The notes under the pieces are model-generated. The model worked only from the letters and a program-made list of their open reading frames with translations. It was not told where the DNA came from and did no database searches. A DNA stretch of 16,264 nucleotides from contig JAIFNJ010000033.1 of assembly GCA_020047835.1 (NCBI GenBank), forward strand, positions 1 through 16,264. Direction: 5' to 3'. Origin of the DNA: Bacteroidota bacterium (GTDB lineage: Bacteria; Bacteroidota; Bacteroidia; Bacteroidales; SZUA-534). Positions 7,234 through 14,069 of the stretch are shown here, in pieces (position 1 is the stretch's first letter; the number at the start of each line of letters is the position of its first letter). The translations under genes and the position numbers were made by a program.

Positions 7234-8694
7234 TTATTTTCCCTCAAATAATTCACGTGCCTTACTTTTATTGGTTTTTAAGTTACTTTCAACCCAATTT
7301 CCAGAACGGGAATACAATTCACTTTCCCAAAAGGAATTGCTCATCTCCCCTTTCATAGTAGAATTCAGCAATTCATAGTCCTGATTGAGCAACGTTTTGT
7401 TGTAAAAAATAAACTTTCTATCGGTTTGGTCAGCTATTTTATAATAATGCCATATTTCATAGGGATAAGCATTCGGTTCATTTTTTTCTTCAATTATTGA
7501 GCTGGGAGGTCCGTATTGCAGATAAACTCTGCCCCTGTCGGTAGCAAAACCATGCTTTTGCTGGCTGCTGTATTTTTGTTCCACCACATTAAGGTTCAAA
7601 CGGTATTCATTCCATGCTAATTCAGGATTTGTTTCATTCCTCTTTTGCCAAAAACTATAAAAATATTGCTGCATCATTTTCAAATTGGCTGCAACCAACT
7701 GATTATCAATAAATCGGTTCTCAGCTATATCGCTAATGGGACGCAAGGAACTTAAATAAATTGCGAGGGTATCCTTATTGGTATATTTCGCAGCAAAGGT
7801 ATGCTGCACTTCAATAGTTGCCATTTCATTGGCTGGAGTTCCCTCATAATTATTCTTCCTTTGAAAAAACTTTCTCTTTTCAAGTATTTGATTATTTTGA
7901 CGATCTCTTACTTCAATAACCAGGTAATAATTGCCGGTAGGTAGTTTTGATATGTTAATTTCATTGAAAACGACATTAACATTCTGAGCTTTTTGCTTTT
8001 GAAAAGAGCTAAATTCTTTAATGGGTTTATGGGTATTGCTGCTTTCAATATGAAATTGAAAAAGAAAATCTTCCATAGGACCTAAACTAATCGCAGCATT
8101 ATACAACTCCGCATAAAATTTAATCTGATTTATTTGATTAGGGAAAAAATCAGAAACATACGGAATGCATTCGTAACCATTTTTTACAAAAATATTCTGT
8201 TTCTGAGTTGCTTCATACCTTTCAATAAGCTCTATCCCACTGAACGAGATTTCATCGGGAGGAATATGAACCGTAATTAACTCACTCAATTCAAAAGGTT
8301 TTATACTATCAGGAGCATTGATATCGCGTATGGTTAATTCAAAGTTATATACACCTTCGGGTATCATAATTCGATGCTGATCAATAAAACTGGGGAAAAC
8401 AGAAGTTGTATCCGGTAATCCTGGACTAACTACTTTAAATTTCCGGTATTCAACAATATCAGCATCATTTTTAAATAACATGGTAACTTCCGCCGATGCC
8501 TCAAACACCTTATCAGTGTTCAGCAAATAGCGCATTGAATGGCCGGCAAATGCCAAATATGTTTCCACATAGGTTCCACTTCCGGGAACATAAAAAGGTG
8601 CATAATAAAAATAGGCATCAACCTCCTGAGCCTTTGTCCTATTATTCAAAAACAGAAACAGACTTATAATTAGTGCAAAAACTATCTTATTCAT
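7234..8694 (-). CDS. Secreted GWxTD-domain protein of unknown function
   Basis: This 486-residue protein starts with a clear signal peptide (residues 1-22, hydrophobic core IVFALIISLFLFL, likely cut after K-A before QEVDAYF). The middle (about 25-280) is predicted from its alternation to be beta-rich and is not recognised. The C-terminal region fits the GWxTD domain family, largely limited to Bacteroidota and relatives: HGFATDRGRVYLQYGPP (381-397), then YPYEIWHYY (410-418) and the trailing FIFYNKTLLNQDYELLNST segment. The name-giving motif is altered here, GFATD in place of GWxTD. The function of the family is not known to me. It lies 54 bases after the inositol-monophosphatase-like gene and abuts the acyltransferase gene, which suggests a periplasmic or outer-membrane role in building lipid A or surface glycan; this is inference from position. 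Confidence 0.85.
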   Translation of the reverse strand: MNKIVFALIISLFLFLNNRTKAQEVDAYFYYAPFYVPGSGTYVETYLAFAGHSMRYLLNTDKVFEASAEVTMLFKNDADIVEYRKFKVVSPGLPDTTSVFPSFIDQHRIMIPEGVYNFELTIRDINAPDSIKPFELSELITVHIPPDEISFSGIELIERYEATQKQNIFVKNGYECIPYVSDFFPNQINQIKFYAELYNAAISLGPMEDFLFQFHIESSNTHKPIKEFSSFQKQKAQNVNVVFNEINISKLPTGNYYLVIEVRDRQNNQILEKRKFFQRKNNYEGTPANEMATIEVQHTFAAKYTNKDTLAIYLSSLRPISDIAENRFIDNQLVAANLKMMQQYFYSFWQKRNETNPELAWNEYRLNLNVVEQKYSSQQKHGFATDRGRVYLQYGPPSSIIEEKNEPNAYPYEIWHYYKIADQTDRKFIFYNKTLLNQDYELLNSTMKGEMSNSFWESELYSRSGNWVESNLKTNKSKARELFEGK

Positions 8695-8748
8695 AAAGCA
8701 AACATTTTATATTCCGGATAAATTTATAACAATCTGCATTAAAATCAG

Positions 8749-9555
8749 CTATCTCATATCAGCTACTTTCGAATTTTTCTGTAATAGTTGCAATAAGTTT
8801 TCATGTACCCCTGGTGTTCCGGAAATAATTTCGCGCCCATACAGGTAGTTTTTCTTGCCGGAATAATCGGATACGGTACCGCCAGCTTGCTCTACCAGAA
8901 AACCTCCAGCAGCAACATCCCAGGGACTTAACCCGTATTCAAAAAAACCATCGAACCGTCCGGCTGCCACGTAAGCCAAATCGGTTGCAGCGGAACCCGG
9001 TCGACGGATACCATGCGAATTGCTAACTATCTCAAATACCGTTTTTAATTGGCCTTCAAGCCGGGAGTTGTCATTTATATGAAATCCGGTGGAAATTAAT
9101 CCTTCTGAAATTGCTGTTGCTTTAGATACCGAAACCACTCTTTCATTACAATATACTGGGGCTTCTTTCCAGGAATAGAAGAATTCTTTTTGTCCCAATT
9201 CATAAACTACACCTACCACTATTTTATTATTCTGCATTAAAGCAATACTAATGGCAAAAGGGGTTACTCCATGAATAAAGTTCGTGGTTCCATCCAAGGG
9301 ATCAACTATCCAAATAAATTCTTCGTTGCTGTGATTGGCCGTTTTCTCTTCAACTATAAATCCGGAATCCGGAATAATCTTAAGAAGACCATCAACCAAC
9401 ATTTTTTCAGTTTCTTTATCAACATACGACACAAAATCTTGCTTTCCTTTAGTTTCTATCCTATCGGCTGTAAATTGTTTCCGCTGCTCCATAATAAAAG
9501 TACCAGCTATTTTTGCCAGATCTAAAACTTTTAATGTTATTTCTTTATAATCCAT
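8749..9555 (-). CDS. Inositol monophosphatase family protein (SuhB-like)
   Basis: This is a metal-dependent sugar-phosphate phosphatase of 268 residues, the usual length for the family. Metal ligands are visible: VEEKT (E69/E70), the signature DPLDGTTNF (85-93, with D85 and D88), and PWDVAAGGFLVEQAGG (211-226) with D213. SAATDLAYVAAGRFDGFFE (188-206) is also typical. Members dephosphorylate inositol-1-phosphate, histidinol phosphate, 3'-phosphoadenosine 5'-phosphate or related compounds, and the substrate cannot be read from the sequence; the overall form is nearest the SuhB/IMPase type, not CysQ. The ATG at 9555 lies three bases after the mtaB stop codon, so the two genes are certainly co-transcribed. 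The protein is expected in the cytoplasm. Confidence 0.93.
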   Translation of the reverse strand: MDYKEITLKVLDLAKIAGTFIMEQRKQFTADRIETKGKQDFVSYVDKETEKMLVDGLLKIIPDSGFIVEEKTANHSNEEFIWIVDPLDGTTNFIHGVTPFAISIALMQNNKIVVGVVYELGQKEFFYSWKEAPVYCNERVVSVSKATAISEGLISTGFHINDNSRLEGQLKTVFEIVSNSHGIRRPGSAATDLAYVAAGRFDGFFEYGLSPWDVAAGGFLVEQAGGTVSDYSGKKNYLYGREIISGTPGVHENLLQLLQKNSKVADMR

Positions 9556-9558
9556 ACC

Positions 9559-10863
9559 TTAGTTTTCAATTAGTTTGCCAGTAACATGGCCATTGCTATT
9601 TATTTTAACTAGCTGCACGTTGCGAATTGTATTTATTAGGTTGGCAGAAAAAGGTACTTCAACCCGAATGTAATTGTCAGTGAATCCTCCCATCATTTTT
9701 TGGTCTTCTTCTGCTTCAAAAAGCACTTTTCTTATGGTTCCCAAATGTTGTTCCTGAAAAATGGTTTGCTTTTCAAGAGCCAAATCATGCATTATTTTAC
9801 TTCGCTCTTTTCTCAAATGTATTGGTACTTGATTTTCCATTTTTACAGCCAAGGTATTTTCCCTCTCCGAATACGTAAATACATGCAGATACGAAATATC
9901 AATACTTTTAATAAAACTACAAGCTTTTTCAAATTCATCTTCCGTTTCACCAGGAACTCCCACAATTACATCAGCGGCAATGCAGGCATGAGGCATTAAT
10001 TGTTTAATGGCTTCAATTTTTTTACGGTAAAGGGCAATAGTATATCTGCGTTTCATCAATCGGAGCAGATTATCAGTTCCACATTGTAGGGGAATATGGA
10101 AATGTGGCAATACGTTGTGTGAATTTGAAACCAACTTTACTATTTCATCGGTAAGCAAATTTGGCTCAATGGAAGAAATTCTCAGGCGTTCTAATCCTGA
10201 AAGTTTTTCTAAGGCAAGTATTAAATTGAAAAAATTCTCTCCGGAAGCTTTACCAAAATCGCCAATATTAACACCCGTTAAAATAATCTCTTTTATTCCT
10301 TTTGATACAATCTCCTCCGCAATTTCTAACGTTTTAGCAATACTATTATTCCTACTTCTACCCCTTGCATTTGGAATGGCACAATACGAGCAATAATAGT
10401 CGCAACCATCTTGAACTTTTAAAAAACTACGCGTTCTATCACCATACGAATAGGTTGGAGTGAATGCTTTTTGTTGGTTTTGATTATCAATTAATACTTT
10501 GGTTTCTTTGTTGCCATTCAGTTTCTGAAGTTCCTCTAAAATTTGGAATTTGTTTTCAGAACCAAGCACTAAATTAACCCCTTCAATGGAAGCCACCTCA
10601 CCCGGCTTTAGCTGCGAATAACAGCCTACGGCCACTATGGTTGCTTTCGGATTTTTAATGCTAATTTTGCGGATAGCCTGTTTGCTCTTTTTATTCGCTA
10701 ACTCAGTAACGGTACATGTGTTAATTACAAAAACATCGGCAAATTCATCATCATCAACACGCTCAAATCCGGCCTCTTCAAATTGTTTGGCAATTCCCGA
10801 TGTTTCAGAGAAATTGAGTTTACAACCTAACGTGGTAAAAGCAACTTTTTTTGGTATCTCCAT
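9559..10863 (-). CDS. mtaB: tRNA t6A37 methylthiotransferase MtaB
   Basis: This radical-SAM enzyme converts N6-threonylcarbamoyladenosine at position 37 of tRNAs reading ANN codons to its 2-methylthio form, stabilising codon pairing. The 434 residues show all three parts. The N-terminal methylthiotransferase domain has the three cluster cysteines C14 (TTLGCKLNFSE), C50 (VINTCTV) and C81 (VGCYSQ). The radical-SAM core has CDYYCSYC (C154, C158, C161), followed by IPNARGRSR and the GVNIGDFG and IPLQCGTDNLLRLMKRRY segments. A TRAM-like RNA-binding end lies at about 375-434 (GGFTDNYIRVEVP). The TLGCKLN opening points to MtaB, not MiaB or RimO. It is the first gene of the five-gene unit; a promoter-like site overlaps the terminator of the gene upstream. 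The ATG at 10863 gives MEIPKKVAFTTLGCK, a normal start. Confidence 0.95.
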   Translation of the reverse strand: MEIPKKVAFTTLGCKLNFSETSGIAKQFEEAGFERVDDDEFADVFVINTCTVTELANKKSKQAIRKISIKNPKATIVAVGCYSQLKPGEVASIEGVNLVLGSENKFQILEELQKLNGNKETKVLIDNQNQQKAFTPTYSYGDRTRSFLKVQDGCDYYCSYCAIPNARGRSRNNSIAKTLEIAEEIVSKGIKEIILTGVNIGDFGKASGENFFNLILALEKLSGLERLRISSIEPNLLTDEIVKLVSNSHNVLPHFHIPLQCGTDNLLRLMKRRYTIALYRKKIEAIKQLMPHACIAADVIVGVPGETEDEFEKACSFIKSIDISYLHVFTYSERENTLAVKMENQVPIHLRKERSKIMHDLALEKQTIFQEQHLGTIRKVLFEAEEDQKMMGGFTDNYIRVEVPFSANLINTIRNVQLVKINSNGHVTGKLIEN

Positions 10864-10872
10864 TTTTATTAT

Positions 10873-10903
10873 AAAAAACCCGCTCCAATTAGTTAGGAGC
10901 GGG
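10873..10903 (-). terminator. Intrinsic terminator of the NUMOD4-HNH gene
   Basis: Arms CCCGCTCC (10879-10886) and GGAGCGGG (10896-10903) make a perfect eight-pair, GC-rich stem with a nine-base loop. In the minus-strand RNA six U follow (10878-10873). It lies 35 bases after the stop codon at 10939 and only ten bases before the mtaB start codon, so it must end transcripts of the HNH gene just ahead of mtaB. Confidence 0.85.
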
Positions 10904-10931
10904 CAAATATACTATTTTTCAACAACAGCAA
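10904..10931 (-). promoter_or_regulatory. mtaB: Promoter of the mtaB unit, overlapping the preceding terminator
   Basis: On the minus strand TTG (10931-10929), a 17-base spacer and TATATTTG (10911-10904) fit the Bacteroidota consensus TTG-N17-23-TAnnTTTG. The inferred start near 10898 lies inside the downstream-strand arm of the terminator stem, giving a leader of about 35 bases before the ATG at 10863. A terminator precedes mtaB, so a promoter is needed here. Confidence 0.5.
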
Positions 10932-10938
10932 CCTAACT

Positions 10939-11502
10939 TTATACTGCAACTTCTTCAGTAGCCTTTATCTGTGCCCAGTTCTCACCTCTCTTAATTCTTG
11001 TTATCTGCATTTCGCTGACGCAAAATAATTTAGCTATTATGTTTTGGGTAATTCCCCGATTCAACATTGATTTTATCCGGGCTACATCTTCAACATTCAA
11101 TTTTGAATAAGTTATTGTTTTCTCAGGATTATTCCTCCTCTTTTCGTGAATGCGCTGAAACATTCTGGTATATGCTTCTTCTTTGGTTGCCCATTCTAAA
11201 TTGGTAAAGTGATTATTACTTTTGTTCCAATCGAGATGAATAACCGTGTTCTGATTTTCATTTATCCTTTTAACAAACAATTCAGCAGTAATTTTATGAA
11301 CCAGAAACGATTTCTTTTTGCCTTGCGACATAAAGCTCACATTTAAAAAACCTTTAATAACTCCAGGTTTTATCATGCGTCCTTCCAATTTATTGCAGCA
11401 ATAGCTTTTAATTCGGCCATAATTACTGGCTTCATAGTGTTTATCGGCGAAAGGTATTGGTTTCCAAACCTCATCGTCCATTTTTCTCAAACGACGCGTC
11501 AT
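10939..11502 (-). CDS. NUMOD4 - HNH - helix-turn-helix protein (stand-alone homing-endonuclease type)
   Basis: The 187-residue protein has three parts. Residues 11-33 are a NUMOD4 motif (EVWKPIPFADKHYEASNYGR, then IKS). Residues 66-106 fit the HNH_3 nuclease fold: FLVHKITAELF with H69, then VIHLDWNKSNNHFTNLEWAT with H89 and the N93/N96/N97 group. Residues 133-177 are a helix-turn-helix of the recombinase/NUMOD1 kind (KLNVEDVARIKSMLNRGITQ onward, ending RIKRGENW). In phage and intron relatives these parts make a site-specific DNA endonuclease. Here no intron, phage gene or repeat is near, and the gene has its own promoter candidates and terminator, so it may be a resident gene acting as a nuclease or as a DNA-binding regulator. 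The ATG at 11502 was taken; the ATG at 11481 (M8, just before DDEVWKPIP) is a good alternative. The nuclease residues look intact, but activity is not proven. Confidence 0.85.
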   Translation of the reverse strand: MTRRLRKMDDEVWKPIPFADKHYEASNYGRIKSYCCNKLEGRMIKPGVIKGFLNVSFMSQGKKKSFLVHKITAELFVKRINENQNTVIHLDWNKSNNHFTNLEWATKEEAYTRMFQRIHEKRRNNPEKTITYSKLNVEDVARIKSMLNRGITQNIIAKLFCVSEMQITRIKRGENWAQIKATEEVAV

Positions 11503-11845
11503 AGCATTAAATCTTTTTATTGTAGTAGTTTATAGTAGTAGCTATTTTTTACAAAATTAAATAAAATATAGATAATATTTTGCTACTTCATTGAATATAT
11601 AACAAGATAGAATCAGATAATATTGTGATAATGAAAAACAAATTTAATTAAAAATGACTAAATTTATGCTGTTTTTATAAGCTAAATTCAATCGAGTTGC
11701 AAAGTTATAAGCAGAATACACGAAACAACAATTTAATAGTTCATGGCTAATATCCAGCAGTCAATTATTAGCCCGAATTCAGAAAAGTGAAGCAACCTTT
11801 TCATAACATTCTTGTTCTATTATAGTGAATTAAATATCACCTACT
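11503..11845. other. Gene-free AT-rich stretch between divergent genes
   Basis: This 343-base stretch separates the HNH gene (minus) and the PKD-protein gene (plus). It holds two minus-strand -7-like elements, TAATTTTG (11559-11552) and TAACTTTG (11707-11700), only the second with a matching upstream TTG. There is a short direct repeat AGATAATATT at 11570-11579 and 11615-11624, and paired TAGTAG runs at about 11523-11540. I see no tRNA, no convincing small ORF, and no strong hairpin. I could not find a TAnnTTTG promoter on the plus strand for the PKD gene. Confidence 0.6.
11700..11728 (-). promoter_or_regulatory. Promoter pointing to the NUMOD4-HNH gene, far upstream
   Basis: On the minus strand TTG (11728-11726), an 18-base spacer and TAACTTTG (11707-11700) match the Bacteroidota consensus; a second TTG at 11731-11729 gives a spacer of 21. 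A start near 11694 would leave a leader of about 190 bases before the ATG at 11502, unusually long for a simple gene. Confidence 0.45.
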
Positions 11846-13864
11846 ATGAAAACAATCAACACTTCTTTTATACTCTTTAGCTGCTTATTGTTAGCAATAA
11901 ACATTCAAGCAATTTCGCATCCTATTAATGGGATGGTGTATAATGTAAAAGAAAATGCCCCTGAAGGCAATCATTTGGTTTATTTTGTTAAGCCGTTGTC
12001 AGGCGATACCCTGACAACCACCACCAATAGTGAAGGTATTTTTTCTATGGACTTCCAATATGAATGGGCTGATTCCTTTTATGTAAATGTATTTACTTTC
12101 GACCCATGCTTTGGAACCATACATAACAAATCATTCTATCCATATACTTCTTCAAATTATGTTGAATTCAAGGTTTGTACCGATTCCATTGTAGAAACAA
12201 ATTGTCAAGCTCAATTTGAGTATTATTCCGGAACCTGGAATGATACCGTTTATTCAAGCGATGGAACTATAGATAACAGATATTCTGAAGTTTATTTTTA
12301 TGATCAATCCATTGGTGCTATTACTAATTGGTTTTGGGATTTTGGCGATGGCACCAGTGCTAACGATCAAAACCCAATACACACTTATATAAAATCAGGC
12401 GAATACTTGGTAACCTTAACTATTTTAGGCCCCGATTGTAAAAATTCCATCCAAAATTGGATATATGTTGGTTATACAGAACCGGAATGTATGGCTTGGT
12501 TTTATTATGATTTCGGATACAATTATGACTCAACTGGTAACTTTATAGATAGTTCTGAAAACGATCAACTTACGGTTTATTTTCATGATTATTCCATTGG
12601 TAACCCAACCTACTGGAAATGGGATTTTGGTGATGGATTTTCATCGGAAGAACAAAACCCAGTGCACACCTATAATGCGCCGGGAGAATATTATGCTTAC
12701 TTATACATCTCCGGCGAAGGTTGTGAAAATTGGAGTTCGCAAGTAATTTGGGTTGGAAATTACCAACCACCTTGTCAGGCAATGTTTGGATATGATTATT
12801 ATAATTGGAGTGACTCAACTACTACAAATGGAGATACCGCATCAGTCAGTTCAAAAACACTCTATTTTTACGATTATTCATATGGTAATCCAACTCAATG
12901 GAAATGGGATTTTGGTGATGGAGCATTCGCTAAAGAACAAAATCCTTCGCATACCTTTACCAATGAAGGAAGCTACTTAGTTTCGCTTGAAATTGCCAAT
13001 GATTCATGCAGCAGCACCTATTCGCAATACGTTTATATTGGCAATTATATTGATGATTCTATTTGGGAACCTGATTATTGTCAAGCACTTTTTTATACCA
13101 TCAATTCTTCTAATAATACCGTTGAGTTCATCAATCAATCCTATGGTTCCATTTCAAACTACTATTGGGATTTTGGCGATGGCACTTCAAGCAATGAGGT
13201 AAACCCAATTCATACGTATCAAATTCAGGGAGAATATATTGTAACTCTCGCTGTCAATGATCTTAATACCTGTTATTCAAAAATTGAAATGTTTGTATGG
13301 GCGGGCAACTATGAAACCGATTCAACGCTAAACGCCCTATTTTTTCCAGAAATTAATGGAAACACAGTAATATTCCACGATAAATCAGAAGGCATCATTG
13401 ATAATCGTTATTGGGATTTTGGCGATGGTGCAAGCAGCGCAGCTAAGGACCCAATACATAGCTATGAAGAACTAAAAACGTATTATGTGACTTTGGGCAT
13501 AAGTAATAAAATTGCAGTGCGCACATTTACAATGGAAATAAACCTTGCTGATGGAACTTTTAAAGGATATTTTGGCATTGAAAGTGGGACAGGTATAACT
13601 CCGAATGAAAATATATCCATGTTGAATGTTTATCCTATTCCTGCAATTGATAAATTAACTATTGATTTTAATAGCTCCAATACTTTTAATGGTGATATTA
13701 TACTATATAATTTAGCAGGGCAAATAATACAAAAAAAACAACTTCTCATTAAAAAAGGGTTTAATAATTATGACATAAATACCGATTTGATAGAAAACGG
13801 AGTTTACATACTTCAAATTAAATACGACAAACAACTAATTGTGACAAAAAAGATTGTAAAATAA
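11846..13864 (+). CDS. T9SS-secreted surface protein with five PKD domains
   Basis: This 672-residue protein has a signal peptide (1-22, core FILFSCLLLAINI) and an N-terminal beta domain (about 23-112) like a carboxypeptidase-regulatory/Ig-type fold (INGMVYNVKENAPEGNHLVY). Five PKD domains follow, each with the WDFGDG signature: W164, W259, W354, W441 and W523, with matching NPIHTY/NPVHTY and V-T-L strands. Repeat spacing is 95, 95, 87 and 82 residues. The end (about 590-672) is a type A T9SS sorting domain: MLNVYPIPAIDKLTIDF, YNLAGQIIQKK, GVYILQIKYDKQ and a basic KKIVK terminus. It should cross the outer membrane by T9SS and be anchored on the surface or released. PKD domains commonly bind other proteins or glycans; no enzyme domain is present, so adhesion or matrix function is inferred. 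The first four PKD repeats each carry a cysteine pair. No promoter or clear terminator was recognised. Confidence 0.93.
   Translation: MKTINTSFILFSCLLLAINIQAISHPINGMVYNVKENAPEGNHLVYFVKPLSGDTLTTTTNSEGIFSMDFQYEWADSFYVNVFTFDPCFGTIHNKSFYPYTSSNYVEFKVCTDSIVETNCQAQFEYYSGTWNDTVYSSDGTIDNRYSEVYFYDQSIGAITNWFWDFGDGTSANDQNPIHTYIKSGEYLVTLTILGPDCKNSIQNWIYVGYTEPECMAWFYYDFGYNYDSTGNFIDSSENDQLTVYFHDYSIGNPTYWKWDFGDGFSSEEQNPVHTYNAPGEYYAYLYISGEGCENWSSQVIWVGNYQPPCQAMFGYDYYNWSDSTTTNGDTASVSSKTLYFYDYSYGNPTQWKWDFGDGAFAKEQNPSHTFTNEGSYLVSLEIANDSCSSTYSQYVYIGNYIDDSIWEPDYCQALFYTINSSNNTVEFINQSYGSISNYYWDFGDGTSSNEVNPIHTYQIQGEYIVTLAVNDLNTCYSKIEMFVWAGNYETDSTLNALFFPEINGNTVIFHDKSEGIIDNRYWDFGDGASSAAKDPIHSYEELKTYYVTLGISNKIAVRTFTMEINLADGTFKGYFGIESGTGITPNENISMLNVYPIPAIDKLTIDFNSSNTFNGDIILYNLAGQIIQKKQLLIKKGFNNYDINTDLIENGVYILQIKYDKQLIVTKKIVK
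12335..13429 (+). repeat. Five PKD coding repeats within the surface protein gene
   Basis: The WDFGDG codons begin at 12335, 12620, 12905, 13166 and 13412. Around the second and third, 24 bases are identical (12614-12637 and 12899-12922), exactly 285 bases apart, which marks these two as the most recent duplication. The fourth and fifth copies are shorter and more divergent. Confidence 0.9.
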
Positions 13865-14025
13865 AAAATGAACTGATAATTACCTTGCTAATAGTAACGT
13901 GTTTGCGTGTTTTTTAATTAAGTTAACTATCATTTAATCAAATATATCAATTAAAAAACTACTATCGGACAGTAAATAAACGAATGGGTAACAGGTAATT
14001 TTCTTTTCATTTTCTGTAAAATAAA

Positions 14026-14058
14026 TTTGCTTCCATTGAGTAAATGGTCGTATTTTTG
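14026..14058 (+). promoter_or_regulatory. Promoter of the SiaC-family gene
   Basis: TTTG (14026-14029), a 21-base spacer and TATTTTTG (14051-14058) match the Bacteroidota consensus well. The expected start point is about 14064-14066, leaving only about 5 bases before the ATG at 14070 or about 11 before the ATG at 14076. Confidence 0.55.
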
Positions 14059-14069
14059 GTAAAAACAAA

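Noticed and set aside
9271..10936. Plus-strand open frames of 71-99 codons opposite the phosphatase and mtaB genes
   Set aside because: The opposite strand codes for clear full-length enzymes with catalytic motifs; these frames show no family features.
10939..11502. Reading the HNH gene as evidence of a group I intron or prophage
   Set aside because: No split gene, phage gene, attachment repeat or integrase is present; mtaB beside it is intact.
11743..11790. Tiny plus-strand frame of 15 codons before the PKD gene
   Set aside because: It is too short, with no promoter or binding site, and such frames are expected by chance.
12570..13202. Open frames on both strands within the PKD gene (12570-12818 minus, 12753-12980 and 12987-13202 plus)
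   Set aside because: They come from the repetitive PKD coding sequence in other frames and have no signal of their own.
12335..13429. Regularly spaced repeats that might suggest a CRISPR or satellite array
   Set aside because: The repeats are in frame, about 245-285 bases apart, and encode PKD domains.
13865..13930. Possible terminator after the PKD gene (CGTG repeats followed by six T)
   Set aside because: The CGTG copies are direct repeats and give only about three pairs; no stable stem forms.
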